Shown: positions 9,027-17,763, counted from the stretch's first letter. The stretch: DNA of 49,713 nt from Cyanobium sp. NIES-981 (GCA_945877595.1 CAMDVN010000013.1:1-49713); one strand, 5' to 3'. The notes: generated from the sequence alone by a model not told the origin. Translations and numbers: made by a program.

Positions 9027-9380
9027 TCAGTAGCGGGGCACCGAAGCATCGACCTCGACGCTCCAGGCATCGATGCCGCCCTGCAGATTCCAGACCTGGC
9101 CGTAGCCCTGGGCTTCGATCAGCCAGCAGCCAAACTGCCAGCTGCGCACGCCGGCGTGGCAGAGCACGGCAATCGGGCGATCGCGGTTGAGCAGCTCCTC
9201 AAGCCGCCCCACCCAGGCCTCCGAGCGGCTCAGGGGTAGATGCACCACCGCCAAAGGGAAGCGGGCGAGCTCCAACTCGACGTCTTCGCGCACATCGACC
9301 AGTTGGATGGCCTCGCCCCGCTCCAGGCGGGCCTGCAGCTCGGCAGCGCGAAGGCTGGTGGGGCTGGTGGGGCTGCTCAT
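9027..9380 (-). CDS. rhodanese-like sulfurtransferase
   Basis: A 117-residue single rhodanese domain: the CDC25-like opening QLVDVREDVELELARFPLAVVHLPL and the active loop LCHAGVRS with the catalytic C74, followed by the closing GYGQVWNLQGGIDAW. Such small rhodaneses accept persulfide sulfur or act in sulfide or cyanide handling; the true substrate is unknown. I chose ATG 9380 (MSSPTSPTS); the upstream in-frame ATG at 9425 overlaps the divergent DUF3352 gene start. The conserved Cys and Arg of the loop are present, so it should be active. It diverges from the DUF3352 gene and precedes hrcA on the same strand by about 170 bp. Confidence 0.92.
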   Translation of the reverse strand: MSSPTSPTSLRAAELQARLERGEAIQLVDVREDVELELARFPLAVVHLPLSRSEAWVGRLEELLNRDRPIAVLCHAGVRSWQFGCWLIEAQGYGQVWNLQGGIDAWSVEVDASVPRY

Positions 9381-9423
9381 GGCGGGGGCAGGGGTCAAGA
9401 TGGGGCCATCTTGCGTTGGGCGC

Positions 9424-11142
9424 ATGAAGGCCCGCCCCTTTTTGGCGGTGGTGCTGGCGGCGGTGCTGTCGCTGTTGGCCCTCGGAATCGGAGCCTGGTG
9501 GCTGGTGCTGGCCCGTTCGCCGCTGCAGTTGCAGCACCAGGCGCTTGCGATGCCGCTGGCGGCCCGCTTTGTGCCGCGGCAGGCGCCGCTGAGCCTCTAC
9601 CTGCTGAGCGATGGCGAGCAGCTCGAGGGCTATGCCCGGGCCGTGGCGCCCGGCCGCCGCCGCCGCCAGGCGGGCGAGGCGATCGCCCAGCTGCGCGATG
9701 GGGCCTTTGCCGTGGCTGGCCTCGATTACCGCACTGAGCTGGCTGGCTGGCTGGCGCCCGAGACCGGCCTGGCCCTGCTGGCCAACACCGGCGACGGCCC
9801 CCCCACGGGCTGGCTGCTGAGCCTGCGCAGCCGCGACGCCGATGGCGCCCGCCGCTTTCTGCAGCGCTTCTGGCAGACCCGCAGCCTGGCGGGTACCGAT
9901 CTTCAGGTCAGCAGCTACCGCGGCATGGGGTTGATCAGTGGCCGCGGCGCCCTGGTGGGCCGCGAGGCCGTGCCCCTGGCCACGGCCCTGATCAACGACA
10001 ACCTGGTGCTGATCGCCTCGGGGCGCGGCGTGCTGGAGCAGGCGCTCGATGTCTCCCAGATCGATGAACTCAACCAGGCATCGAGCCGCATGCTGAAGGC
10101 CAGCCTGGCCCAGCTGGGCCACGGTGCAGCCCTGCTCACGGCCCGGCCAGAGGCCCTGGAGCGCTGGTTTGGTCTGCCGGCCCCGGTGGCAGCGTTGGGC
10201 TGGCAGCAGCTGGTGGCGGCGATCCGCCCCGACGGCCCCGGGCTCAGCCTGGAGGCTCGGCTGTCCCTGGCACAGCCCTGGCCCACGCCTTCCGTTCAGG
10301 GTTCGGCTCAGGCTTTCGATCAACCTTCAGGCCAGCCCCTCGAACAGCCTTTAGGCCAGCCTTCAAGCCAGCCGTTCGATCGGCCTTCCGATCCGATCTC
10401 GACCCAGGTTGTCGGCTCCGATTCGGCTGGCCAGACCCTGCTCGAGTCCTACCGGGGCGATGCCGATAGCTTGGCGCTGCTTGTGGATCCGGCCCATTGG
10501 CCCGCCGAGCTGCAACCCCTGCTGCAGGCGTCGCTGGGCCAGGTGGGCAGTCCAATGCCGTCCCTGGTGGCCGCTGCCGCAAACGGACCGCTGCTCTGGG
10601 CCGAAGGCCCCATGGGCTGGCAGTTGGGTACGGAGGCCCTGCAGCCCGACCCGGCTGAGCTCGAGCCGGCCCTGGCGGCCCAGGGTTTGGTGGCGGCGCC
10701 GCTCGATTGGCGTGGTCGGCCGGTGCAGGTCTGGACACGCCTCGAGGCTGGCAAGGCAGCTGGCCATCGCGTTCCCTCCAGCCAGCGCGATGGCCAGCTG
10801 CAGGCCACCCTGGTGGGTGTGCGCAGTGTTGTGGCAGCCGGTGTGTCCCCAGGCCCAACCTGGTGGGCCCAGTCGCTGGCGGGCCTGGTGCCGCAGCAGG
10901 AGCAACGGCCAGGGGGGCGTCAGCGCCTGGCCCAGCTCGAGGCTTTGGCCACACCCACCGCCAGGCTGCGCTGGGCGTGGTCGGCGGCACCGGCCCAGGA
11001 GCTGCTGCGGCAATGGCGCCCTTGGCAGTTGCTGTCAACCCTCGCCGGCCAGCCCCTAGGCGGGGCCATTGAGGGACTGGCCGTGGCGGTGCAAAGTGAC
11101 GAGGCCGAGCTTGTGGTGAAGGCCCAGCTTCGCTTTGGTTGA
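9424..11142 (+). CDS. DUF3352 domain protein with N-terminal membrane anchor
   Basis: A 572-residue protein with one N-terminal hydrophobic segment (about residues 5-28: FLAVVLAAVLSLLALGIGAWWLVL) acting as anchor or uncleaved signal, followed by a long soluble region, probably on the outer face of the membrane. The pattern after the anchor (ARFVPRQAPLSLYLLSD, then GLLxLANTGD and a RGMGLISG segment) fits DUF3352, a family common in cyanobacteria without known function. Residues about 290-330 are a Gln/Pro/Ser-rich insert encoded by imperfect tandem repeats and probably a disordered linker. The ATG at 9424 starts the anchor; the frame is open further upstream but antisense to the rhodanese. The sixA-like gene follows after 6 bp in the same reading frame. 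Confidence 0.88.
   Translation: MKARPFLAVVLAAVLSLLALGIGAWWLVLARSPLQLQHQALAMPLAARFVPRQAPLSLYLLSDGEQLEGYARAVAPGRRRRQAGEAIAQLRDGAFAVAGLDYRTELAGWLAPETGLALLANTGDGPPTGWLLSLRSRDADGARRFLQRFWQTRSLAGTDLQVSSYRGMGLISGRGALVGREAVPLATALINDNLVLIASGRGVLEQALDVSQIDELNQASSRMLKASLAQLGHGAALLTARPEALERWFGLPAPVAALGWQQLVAAIRPDGPGLSLEARLSLAQPWPTPSVQGSAQAFDQPSGQPLEQPLGQPSSQPFDRPSDPISTQVVGSDSAGQTLLESYRGDADSLALLVDPAHWPAELQPLLQASLGQVGSPMPSLVAAAANGPLLWAEGPMGWQLGTEALQPDPAELEPALAAQGLVAAPLDWRGRPVQVWTRLEAGKAAGHRVPSSQRDGQLQATLVGVRSVVAAGVSPGPTWWAQSLAGLVPQQEQRPGGRQRLAQLEALATPTARLRWAWSAAPAQELLRQWRPWQLLSTLAGQPLGGAIEGLAVAVQSDEAELVVKAQLRFG
10291..10398. repeat. degenerate tandem repeat encoding Gln-Pro-rich linker
   Basis: Within the DUF3352 gene a roughly 108-bp tract is built from degenerate 12- to 24-bp units of the type TTC-xAT/GAA-CAG-CCT-TCA/TTA-GGC-CAG-CC, giving the protein repeat QPSGQPLEQPLGQPSSQPFDRP. 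The unit length is a multiple of three, so the frame is kept when units are gained or lost. Confidence 0.75.
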
Positions 11143-11148
11143 CCCCCT

Positions 11149-11640
11149 TTGACCCCGTTCGAACCCTGCCAGCTCCTGCTGCTGCGCCATGGCATCGCCG
11201 CTGACCCGGCACCGGGCCAGGCCGACGCCGAGCGCCCTCTTACCGAGGCCGGACGGCGCCGCACCAGCGCCGTGCTGCAGCGCTTGGTGCAGTTGGATTG
11301 GGGCTGTGACCGCCTGCTGAGCAGCCCGTTGCTGCGGGCCCAGCAGACCGCCGAACTGGCCCTGGCCGCCGGCCTGGCCCCGCAGCTCGAACTGGCACAG
11401 GCCCTGGCCCCCGGCGGCGAGGCTCCGGCTCTGCTGCGCACGCTGCAGGGCCATGGGGTGAGTTGGCGGCGGCTGGCGCTGGTGGGCCATGAGCCCGACC
11501 TCAGCACCCTGGCGGCCGGCCTGATCGGCGCCTCCCCTGGCAGTCTCCAGCTCAAGAAGGCCGGCGTGGCGTTGCTCGAATGGTCGCCAGCCGGTTGGCA
11601 GTTGCTGGTGCTGGCGACTCCCCGGCTGTTGGTGCAGTGA
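11149..11640 (+). CDS. sixA: SixA-type phosphohistidine phosphatase
   Basis: Histidine-phosphatase superfamily member. The 163-residue product has the catalytic LLLRHGIA with R13-H14, the RPLTEAGRRR segment, a SSPLLRAQQTAE segment and the second histidine in LVGHEPDL (H114). SixA proteins remove phosphate from phosphohistidine residues, for example on HPt domains or the nitrogen PTS; the target here is unknown. The start is TTG 11149: it is the only candidate, since an in-frame stop (the DUF3352 TGA) lies two codons before it. The 6-bp spacing and shared frame suggest co-translation with the DUF3352 gene. Confidence 0.88.
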   Translation: MTPFEPCQLLLLRHGIAADPAPGQADAERPLTEAGRRRTSAVLQRLVQLDWGCDRLLSSPLLRAQQTAELALAAGLAPQLELAQALAPGGEAPALLRTLQGHGVSWRRLALVGHEPDLSTLAAGLIGASPGSLQLKKAGVALLEWSPAGWQLLVLATPRLLVQ

Positions 11641-11697
11641 GCGCTACGTCAGCTCAGGGCCGTTGGCCGTAGGTTCGCAAGATCAGCCGCCTTGGCC

Positions 11698-12870
11698 ATG
11701 GCCCCTGAACCTCCCACCGCGACCTCGGCAGCGCCTGGTGCCCCGCTGTTTCGGCCTGGGCTTGAAGGGGTGCCGGCCACCCAGTCGTCGATCTGCGATA
11801 TCGACGGTCAGCGCGGCCTGCTCACCTATCGCGGCTACGAGGTCTCGGAGCTCGTTGGCCACAGCACCTTCCTCGAGACGGCCTACCTGCTGATCTGGGG
11901 CGAACTGCCCACGGCGGCCCAGCTGCAGCACTTCGAGCAGGAGGTGCAGATGCACCGGCGGTTGAGCTTCCGCATCCGCGACATGATGAAGTGCTTCCCG
12001 GCCACCGGTCACCCCATGGATGCCCTGCAGAGCAGTGCGGCATCCCTGGGGTTGTTCTATTCGCGCCGGGCGCTCGATAACCCCCAGTACATCGTCGATG
12101 CGGTGGTGCGGCTGATCGCCAAGACTCCCACGATGGTGGCGGCGTTTCAGCTGATCCGCAAAGGGCAGGATCCGATCCAGCCGCGCGACGACCTGCCCTA
12201 CTCAGCCAATTTCCTCTACATGCTCACGGAGCGTGAGCCCGATCCGATTGCGGCCCGCATTTTTGACGCCTGTTTGATCCTCCACGCAGAGCACAGCCTC
12301 AACGCCAGCACCTTCAGTGCCCGGGTGACGGCCAGCACCCTCACGGACCCCTACGCCGTGGTGGCTTCGGCGGTGGGAACCCTGGCCGGGCCGCTGCATG
12401 GGGGCGCCAATGAAGACGTGCTGGTGATGCTTGAGCAGATCGGCAGTGGTGATCAGGTGGAGCCCTGGCTGGATCGGGCGATTGCCGAGAAGCACAAGAT
12501 CATGGGCTTCGGCCACCGTGAATACAAGGTCAAGGATCCCCGCGCCGTGATCCTGCAGCGCCTGGCTGAGGAACTGTTTGACGCGTTTGGCCACGACCCC
12601 CTCTACGACCTGGCCCGCAAGCTCGAATCGGCCGCCGCTGAACGGCTGGGGCCGAAGGGCATCTACCCCAACGTCGACTTCTATTCGGGCCTGGTGTATC
12701 GCAAGCTGGGCATTCCCGAAGATCTGTTTACGCCGATCTTCGCGATTGCCCGCACCGCCGGCTGGCTGGCCCACTGGAAGGAGCAGCTCGGCGCCAACCG
12801 CATCTACCGACCCTCCCAGATCTACACCGGGGAGGCCGGTCGCGACTGGCAGCCACTCCAGTCGCGTTGA
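11698..12870 (+). CDS. gltA: citrate synthase
   Basis: Condenses oxaloacetate and acetyl-CoA to citrate, entry point of the open or modified cyanobacterial TCA route that supplies 2-oxoglutarate for nitrogen assimilation. The 390-residue product is the short type II-like bacterial form. The catalytic triad can be seen: H199 in HAEHSLNAS, H234 in GPLHGGANEDV, and D327 in YPNVDFYSG; GHREYKVKDPRA provides the oxaloacetate/CoA contacts. ATG 11698 was preferred to the TTG two codons earlier. The first 20 residues are Pro/Ala-rich and not part of the fold. It stands 57 bp after sixA on the same strand and 65 bp before ndhA. Confidence 0.96.
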   Translation: MAPEPPTATSAAPGAPLFRPGLEGVPATQSSICDIDGQRGLLTYRGYEVSELVGHSTFLETAYLLIWGELPTAAQLQHFEQEVQMHRRLSFRIRDMMKCFPATGHPMDALQSSAASLGLFYSRRALDNPQYIVDAVVRLIAKTPTMVAAFQLIRKGQDPIQPRDDLPYSANFLYMLTEREPDPIAARIFDACLILHAEHSLNASTFSARVTASTLTDPYAVVASAVGTLAGPLHGGANEDVLVMLEQIGSGDQVEPWLDRAIAEKHKIMGFGHREYKVKDPRAVILQRLAEELFDAFGHDPLYDLARKLESAAAERLGPKGIYPNVDFYSGLVYRKLGIPEDLFTPIFAIARTAGWLAHWKEQLGANRIYRPSQIYTGEAGRDWQPLQSR

Positions 12871-12933
12871 GCCGTGGCCCCGACACCCACCCGCAGCCCC
12901 CGGGCGCCTAAGTTGCCTGCACGGATGCCCTGT

Positions 12934-12963
12934 CCATGGTGACCCCTTCCATGGTGACCACCT
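12934..12963. repeat. 15-bp tandem duplication at the ndhA start
   Basis: Two adjoining 15-bp units (12934-12948 and 12949-12963), CCATGGTGACCccTT and CCATGGTGACCacCT. Both contain an in-frame ATG, so ndhA has two equally placed start codons, five codons apart. Confidence 0.8.
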
Positions 12964-14078
12964 CCACCGGCCTCGATCTTCAGGCCAGTTTTGAAGCCAC
13001 CCTGGCCGGTTTGGGGGTGAGTCCGGGAGCGGCTCACCTGCTCTGGCTGCCCCTGCCCATGGTGCTGGTGCTTGTGGCCGCCGTGGTGGGCGTGCTGGTC
13101 AATGTGTGGCTCGAGCGCAAGATCTCAGCAGCTGTGCAGCAGCGGATCGGTCCCGAATATGCAGGTGCCCTCGGCATCCTGCAGCCGATGGCCGATGGGC
13201 TCAAACTGGTCTTCAAGGAAGACATCATCCCGGTTCGGGCCGATGGCCTGCTCTTCACCCTCGGGCCGGTGTTGGTGCTGATTCCGGTGATCCTCAGCTG
13301 GCTGGTGGTGCCGTTTGGCCAGCATCTGCTGATCAGCAACGTGGGGATCGGCATTTTTCTCTGGATTTCGCTCAGCAGCATTCAGCCGATCGGGCTGTTG
13401 ATGAGTGGTTATGCCTCCAACAACAAATATTCCCTGCTGGGTGGGCTGCGGGCCGCGGCCCAGTCGATCAGTTATGAAATTCCCCTCGCCCTGGCGGTGT
13501 TGGCGATTGTGATGATGAGCAATTCGCTCAGCACCGTCGACATCGTGGCCCAGCAGACCGGCGCCGGCATCCTCAGTTGGAACATTTGGCGCCAGCCGGT
13601 GGGCTTTCTGATCTTTTGGATTTGCGCCCTGGCTGAATGCGAGCGCTTGCCCTTTGACTTGCCTGAGGCCGAGGAGGAGTTGGTGGCCGGCTATCAGACC
13701 GAGTACTCCGGGATGAAATTTGCCCTCTTTTATCTGGGCAGTTACATCAATCTGGTGCTGTCGGCGCTGCTGGTTTCAGTGCTGTATCTGGGCGGCTGGG
13801 GTTTCCCGATTCCGGTCGAGTGGTTGGCGGGCTGGTTGGGCCAGCCGATTGATGCGCCTTTGGTTCAGGTGATCACGGCTTCGGTGGGCATCGTGATGAC
13901 GGTGCTCAAGGCCTACCTGCTGGTGTTTGTGGCGATCCTGCTGCGCTGGACCACCCCAAGGGTGCGGATTGATCAGTTGCTTGATCTGGGCTGGAAGTTT
14001 CTGCTGCCGATCGCCCTGGTCAACCTGCTGGTGACGGCGGGGCTGAAGCTGGCCTTCCCGCTGGCGTTTGGGGGTTGA
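12936..14078 (+). CDS. ndhA: NAD(P)H-quinone oxidoreductase subunit 1
   Basis: Membrane subunit of the cyanobacterial NDH-1 complex that, with the peripheral subunits, forms the plastoquinone site; NDH-1 takes electrons from ferredoxin for cyclic flow and respiration in the thylakoid. The 380-residue product is almost wholly hydrophobic (eight or so helices) with the conserved loop [45 protein letters not shown] and the acidic loop [29 protein letters not shown] typical of NuoH/ND1. Start is ATG 12936 or the duplicated ATG 12951. First gene of the ndhA-I-G-E cluster; ndhI follows after 158 bp containing a tandem repeat. Confidence 0.97.
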   Translation: MVTPSMVTTSTGLDLQASFEATLAGLGVSPGAAHLLWLPLPMVLVLVAAVVGVLVNVWLERKISAAVQQRIGPEYAGALGILQPMADGLKLVFKEDIIPVRADGLLFTLGPVLVLIPVILSWLVVPFGQHLLISNVGIGIFLWISLSSIQPIGLLMSGYASNNKYSLLGGLRAAAQSISYEIPLALAVLAIVMMSNSLSTVDIVAQQTGAGILSWNIWRQPVGFLIFWICALAECERLPFDLPEAEEELVAGYQTEYSGMKFALFYLGSYINLVLSALLVSVLYLGGWGFPIPVEWLAGWLGQPIDAPLVQVITASVGIVMTVLKAYLLVFVAILLRWTTPRVRIDQLLDLGWKFLLPIALVNLLVTAGLKLAFPLAFGG

Positions 14079-14130
14079 TCACCATGCTGTTGGTTCCGCT
14101 TCCTTTTCAGCGCTGGCAGGCTCGTCTGGC

Positions 14131-14192
14131 CTCCCAGCCGCTTCAGCCCTCCCACCGGCTTCAGCCCTCCCAGCCGCTTCAGCTCTCCCAGG
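14131..14192. repeat. 18-bp tandem repeat in the ndhA-ndhI spacer
   Basis: Units at 14131-14148, 14149-14166 and 14167-14184 plus a partial fourth (14185-14192), consensus CTCCCAGCCGCTTCAGCC. It fills most of the 158-bp gap between ndhA and ndhI. No promoter or gene is visible in the gap otherwise. Confidence 0.85.
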
Positions 14193-14236
14193 TGGCGCGC
14201 CATCATGGGCCCACCCAACCGATCGCCTGAGTCACC

Positions 14237-14872
14237 ATGTTCGGTTTCCTCAAAAAAGTTGGCGACTACACCCGTGATGCCCTGGGTGCGGCCAATTACA
14301 TGACCCAGGGTTTGGCGGTCACCTTCGATCATCTGCGCCGCCGGCCGGTCACGGTGCAGTACCCCTACGAGAAGTTGATCCCCTCGGAGCGGTATCGCGG
14401 TCGCATTCACTATGAATTCGACAAGTGCATCGCCTGCGAGGTGTGTGTGCGCGTCTGCCCGATCAACCTGCCAGTGGTCGATTGGGTGATGAATAAAGCC
14501 ACCAAGAAAAAGGAGCTGCGTAATTATTCGATTGATTTTGGGGTGTGCATTTTTTGTGGCAATTGCGTGGAGTATTGCCCCACCAACTGCCTCTCGATGA
14601 CCGAAGAGTATGAGCTCGCGGCCTTTGATCGCCATAGCCTTAACTTCGACAACATTGCCCTTGGCCGTCTTCCCACCAGCGTCACCACCGATCCGGCTGT
14701 GATTCCCCTGCGGGAGCTCGCCTACCTGCCGAAGGGTGAGATGGATCCCCACACCGTGCCCGATTCGGCGCCGCGGGCGGGCCGCTTGCCTGAGCAGGTC
14801 CTTGAAACCTTGCCCAAAGCGCCGTCTTCATCCGAAGCTAAGGCTGCCTCAGGGGCTGCTCCCGAAGCATGA
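14237..14872 (+). CDS. ndhI: NAD(P)H-quinone oxidoreductase subunit I
   Basis: Peripheral-arm subunit that carries two [4Fe-4S] clusters passing electrons towards plastoquinone. The 211-residue product has the two ferredoxin motifs [12 protein letters not shown] (C64, C67, C70, C74) and [12 protein letters not shown] (C104, C107, C110, C114), followed by the conserved [25 protein letters not shown] region. The C-terminal 40 residues are Pro/Ala/Ser-rich and variable in the family. ATG 14237 begins the usual [11 protein letters not shown] start. The TGA overlaps the ndhG ATG by four bases (ATGA), so ndhI and ndhG are coupled. Confidence 0.97.
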   Translation: MFGFLKKVGDYTRDALGAANYMTQGLAVTFDHLRRRPVTVQYPYEKLIPSERYRGRIHYEFDKCIACEVCVRVCPINLPVVDWVMNKATKKKELRNYSIDFGVCIFCGNCVEYCPTNCLSMTEEYELAAFDRHSLNFDNIALGRLPTSVTTDPAVIPLRELAYLPKGEMDPHTVPDSAPRAGRLPEQVLETLPKAPSSSEAKAASGAAPEA

Positions 14873-15471
14873 CGATCGCCTCCACCACGCAGCTGATCTG
14901 CTTTGTCGCCCTTTCGGCCACCCTCGTGTTGGGTGCCCTTGGGGTGGTCTTGCTGCCCAACATTGTCTATTCGGCCTTTTTGCTGGCCGGAGTCTTCCTC
15001 TCGGTTGCCGGGTTGTACCTGCTGCTGAATGCCAGTTTTGTGGCAGCAGCCCAGGTGCTCGTTTATGTGGGTGCCGTCAACGTGCTGATCCTGTTCGCGA
15101 TCATGCTCGTGAACAAAAAGGAAGACTTGGCCGACATTCCCGGCCTTGCTTTGCGGCGGGTCCTCTCGGGCGCCGTGTGTGGTGGCCTGTTTCTGTTGTT
15201 GGTGAGGGTGGCGATTACTACCCCCTGGGCGCTGCCAGGCCCAGCATCGATTGGGGATGGGGCCACGATCAGAATCGGTGAGCACCTCTTCAGCGACTAC
15301 TTGTTGCCATTTGAACTGGCCTCAGTGCTGCTGCTGATGGCCATGATCGGTGCGATTGTTCTGGCCCGGCGTGATGTGTATAGCAGCGATGTGATCACCG
15401 GAGAGCCGGCTGATCAGGGTCTGATCGAAAAGGCCCGAACTCCCCTTCTCACGGGCAAACCCTCCCCCTAA
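14869..15471 (+). CDS. ndhG: NAD(P)H-quinone oxidoreductase subunit 6
   Basis: Membrane subunit of NDH-1 (NuoJ/ND6 type). The 200-residue product has five predicted helices; the conserved [26 protein letters not shown] in the third helix and following loop identifies it. The last third has a longer hydrophilic loop, then the final helix [20 protein letters not shown]. The ATG at 14869 overlaps the ndhI stop; ndhE follows after 10 bp. Confidence 0.96.
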   Translation: MTIASTTQLICFVALSATLVLGALGVVLLPNIVYSAFLLAGVFLSVAGLYLLLNASFVAAAQVLVYVGAVNVLILFAIMLVNKKEDLADIPGLALRRVLSGAVCGGLFLLLVRVAITTPWALPGPASIGDGATIRIGEHLFSDYLLPFELASVLLLMAMIGAIVLARRDVYSSDVITGEPADQGLIEKARTPLLTGKPSP

Positions 15472-15481
15472 CTGTCCCAAA

Positions 15482-15811
15482 ATGACCCTTTCGCTGCCTA
15501 CCACCATCCCTCTGCAGGCCTACCTGCTGCTGGCAGCGGTGCTGTTTTGCGTTGGGGTCTGGGGCCTGATCAACAGCCGCAATGCTGTGCGGGTGTTGAT
15601 GAGCATTGAACTGATGCTCAATGCGGTCAACATCAACCTGATGGCCTTCTCCAGCTACCTTGATGGCCAGCTGATCCGCGGGCAGGTCTTTGCCATCTTT
15701 GTGATCACCGTGGCGGCGGCCGAGGCGGCGGTGGGCCTGGCTATTTTGTTATCTCTCTATCGCAACCGTGAAACGGTTGATATGGAGCGCTTTAATTTGC
15801 TGCGTTGGTGA
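15482..15811 (+). CDS. ndhE: NAD(P)H-quinone oxidoreductase subunit 4L
   Basis: Small membrane subunit (NuoK/ND4L type), 109 residues with three helices. The conserved glutamate in helix 2 is in [15 protein letters not shown], and the second one in [15 protein letters not shown]; both are thought to take part in proton transfer. ATG 15482 begins the open frame just before the first helix. It is the last ndh gene of this cluster; nadK starts 9 bp later, so NAD kinase is probably made from the same transcript. Confidence 0.97.
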   Translation: MTLSLPTTIPLQAYLLLAAVLFCVGVWGLINSRNAVRVLMSIELMLNAVNINLMAFSSYLDGQLIRGQVFAIFVITVAAAEAAVGLAILLSLYRNRETVDMERFNLLRW

Positions 15812-15820
15812 TCCCTCTCC

Positions 15821-16762
15821 ATGCGTCTTGAGCGGATCTGGCTGATCGTGCGAGCGGGCAGCCAGGCAGCCCAACGCCAGGCACGTCGCTGTGCAGAAGA
15901 CCTGCGCTCCCTGGGGATTGCGGTGGTCACGGCCACCAGTGGGCTGGCCAGCAATCCCTTCCCCGGTCTCCTGGCTACCGAATCGAGCTTGCCTGATCTG
16001 GCTTTGGTGCTGGGCGGCGATGGCACCGTGCTGGGGGCTGCTCGCCATCTGGCGGCCCTGGATGTGCCGATCCTCTGCTTCAACGTGGGTGGCCACCTGG
16101 GCTTCCTCACCCATGAACGGCGTCTGCTGCGGCTCAGTGACCAAGGCGATCACCTCTGGCAGCGCCTGCTCGATGATCGCTTTGCCCTGGAACGGCGCAT
16201 GATGCTGGAGGCTCACGTGGCCCGTGCCGATGCGGCCGGCCCGGTTGCCGAAGACCTCGGCGATTCAGACGGGCCCCATCTGGCCCTCAATGACTTCTAC
16301 TTCCGCCCAAGCCTTGATGAGGTCTCCCCAACTTGCCTGCTGGAGCTGGAGATCGACGGCGAAGTGGTCGACCAGTACCGCGGTGATGGTCTGATCATCG
16401 CCACGCCAACCGGCTCCACCGGCTACGCGATGGCGGCCGGTGGGCCAATCCTGCATCCAGGCATCGAGGCCATCGTGGTCAATCCGATCTGTCCGATGAG
16501 CCTTTCGAGCCGGGCGGTGGTGGTGCCGCCGCGTTCCCATCTCAGCGTATGGCCCCTTGGCGAGGCCACCCGGCGGGTGAAGCTCTGGAAGGACGGTACC
16601 CACGCCACCATGCTCGAACCCGGTGACCGCTGCGTGGTGCAGCGCAGTGAGCATCCGGCCCTGATGGTGGTGCTCGATCAGAATCCCTCCTATTACCGCA
16701 CCCTCACCCGCAAGCTCCACTGGGCCGGCAGTCTCACCGCTGCCGAGCCCTCCCACAACTGA
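15821..16762 (+). CDS. nadK: NAD kinase
   Basis: Makes NADP from NAD with ATP or polyphosphate. The 313-residue product has the diagnostic [12 protein letters not shown] at residues 65-76, the LNDFYF segment (NAD-binding Asn-Asp) and [16 protein letters not shown]. An acidic insertion of about 15 residues ([13 protein letters not shown]) precedes the ND motif. Only 9 bp follow the ndhE stop, a fixed arrangement in marine and freshwater picocyanobacteria as far as I recall. It makes sense functionally, because NADPH pools and NDH-1 activity are linked. Start ATG 15821 gives the normal length. Confidence 0.95.
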   Translation: MRLERIWLIVRAGSQAAQRQARRCAEDLRSLGIAVVTATSGLASNPFPGLLATESSLPDLALVLGGDGTVLGAARHLAALDVPILCFNVGGHLGFLTHERRLLRLSDQGDHLWQRLLDDRFALERRMMLEAHVARADAAGPVAEDLGDSDGPHLALNDFYFRPSLDEVSPTCLLELEIDGEVVDQYRGDGLIIATPTGSTGYAMAAGGPILHPGIEAIVVNPICPMSLSSRAVVVPPRSHLSVWPLGEATRRVKLWKDGTHATMLEPGDRCVVQRSEHPALMVVLDQNPSYYRTLTRKLHWAGSLTAAEPSHN

Positions 16763-16783
16763 GTTCACGACTCAATTCTGTAG

Positions 16784-16827
16784 GACTTGTGTAGTACTTG
16801 TGCAGCACTTGTTCAGAACTTGTTCAG
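16784..16827. repeat. 11-bp tandem repeat, 4 copies
   Basis: Four adjoining units (16784-16794, 16795-16805, 16806-16816, 16817-16827) of consensus nACTTGTtCAG in the 105-bp gap between nadK and the CYTH gene. The 11-bp period is about one helical turn, so the ACTTGT cores all face the same side of the DNA. Confidence 0.85.
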
Positions 16828-16867
16828 TTCTGAGGTCAGCACCATTCAGTCGTCTGCGTTTGTTGCC

Positions 16868-17404
16868 ATGGGCCTGGAGATCGAACGCCGTTTTTTGGTG
16901 AGTGGCCAGCAATGGCGCCGCCATGTCTTGTGGAAGGCCCGCTTGCAGCAGGGCTATCTGGCGGCCGGTGCCGATGGCTTCACCCTGCGGGTGCGCAGTA
17001 GCGAGGAGCAGGCCTGGCTCACGATCAAGGCTGCTACCGCCACGGCACCGGGCCTACCCGATGGCCTGGTGCGCCATGAATTCGAGTATGCGATTCCAAT
17101 GGTGGATGCCGAGGCTTTGCTGGATCTGGCGCCCAGCCAGATCAGCAAATGGCGCCATGGTCTTGAGCTGCCGGGAGGTGATTGGGTGCTGGATGTCTTT
17201 GAAGGGCCCAATGCCCCCTTGGTGGTGGCCGAGGTGGAGTTGGTGGCCGCCGACCAGCCCCTCACTGTGCCCTCTTGGTGCGTGCTGGAGCTCACCGGGC
17301 GCCATGAGCTCAGCAATGCCGCCCTCGCCAACCGGCCACTGGCGGCCTGGGAGGCCGGTGACCGCCATGATTTGCTGCAGTGGTGTGTGGCTGCAGGCCC
17401 CTAA
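16868..17404 (+). CDS. CYTH domain protein
   Basis: The CYTH fold is a beta-tunnel that binds triphosphorylated substrates with metal; bacterial members hydrolyse tripolyphosphate, thiamine triphosphate or make cAMP. The 178-residue product starts MGLEIERRF, where the family signature is ExExK; here the lysine position is Arg (E4, E6, R8). Further conserved parts are the LRVRSS strand, LTIKA, and VLDVFEG/AEVEL strands with acidic residues. I chose ATG 16868 because the signature must be close to the N-terminus; the frame is open upstream through the 11-bp repeat. Substrate unknown. The stop overlaps the stop of the convergent LuxR-type gene. Confidence 0.88.
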   Translation: MGLEIERRFLVSGQQWRRHVLWKARLQQGYLAAGADGFTLRVRSSEEQAWLTIKAATATAPGLPDGLVRHEFEYAIPMVDAEALLDLAPSQISKWRHGLELPGGDWVLDVFEGPNAPLVVAEVELVAADQPLTVPSWCVLELTGRHELSNAALANRPLAAWEAGDRHDLLQWCVAAGP

Positions 17405-17763
17405 GACCGGCTGGCACCGGCTTCAGGCGATCCTGGGTTGATGGCACAACAATTGAAACCGTCGCGGCAGATCTTGCCGTGATCCATGGCCCAATTCAGC
17501 AGCCCCACCCTGTTTTTGGCACCGGTCTTTGTGAAAATGTTGCTGACGTGGTTATCAACGGTGCGCTTGCTGATCGTCAGCGCCACGGCGATTTCCTGAT
17601 TCGTGAGCCCCTGAGCGACCTGATCAATGATTTCGATTTCGCGTTCGGAAAGGTCGCCGCGGTGATCGACTGGGCGTTCGGTGCGCTGATCGCCTAGGCG
17701 ATCGTTTTGCAGATCGCCTAGGCGATCGGTGCGCTGATCACGTCTTACCCCGGCGCTATCCAT
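17401..17763 (-). CDS. pedR: LuxR-type regulator, PedR-like
   Basis: A small regulator of 120 residues with only a LuxR/NarL-type DNA-binding domain at about 38-97: LSEREIEIIDQVAQGLTNQEIAVALTISKRTVDNHVSNIFTK. There is no receiver domain. Such lone-HTH LuxR proteins in cyanobacteria include PedR, which responds to photosynthetic electron transport through redox change; two adjacent cysteines occur near the C-terminus (C104-C105 in GFNCC), as well as C99. I infer PedR from size, the 'KTGAKNRVGLLNWAMDHGKICRDGFNCC' tail and the metF neighbourhood. The first 36 residues are encoded by repeats and palindromes and have no family counterpart. ATG 17763 was chosen; the frame remains open upstream but is antisense to metF. 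Confidence 0.8.
   Translation of the reverse strand: MDSAGVRRDQRTDRLGDLQNDRLGDQRTERPVDHRGDLSEREIEIIDQVAQGLTNQEIAVALTISKRTVDNHVSNIFTKTGAKNRVGLLNWAMDHGKICRDGFNCCAINPGSPEAGASRS
17679..17740. repeat. two 16-bp palindromes within a repeated segment
   Basis: The perfect palindrome GATCGCCTAGGCGATC occurs at 17688-17703 and 17712-17727, 8 bp apart, and is flanked on both sides by GGTGCGCTGATC (17680-17691 and 17728-17739, approximately). The whole tract lies in the 5' part of the PedR-like gene. It includes the GCGATC core also found in the HIP1 octamer of cyanobacteria. Confidence 0.85.

Noticed and set aside
7844-9030. CIRCE operator for HrcA
   Set aside because: I searched the hrcA region for TTAGCACTC-N9-GAGTGCTAA-like inverted repeats and found none; no groESL or dnaK gene is in the window.
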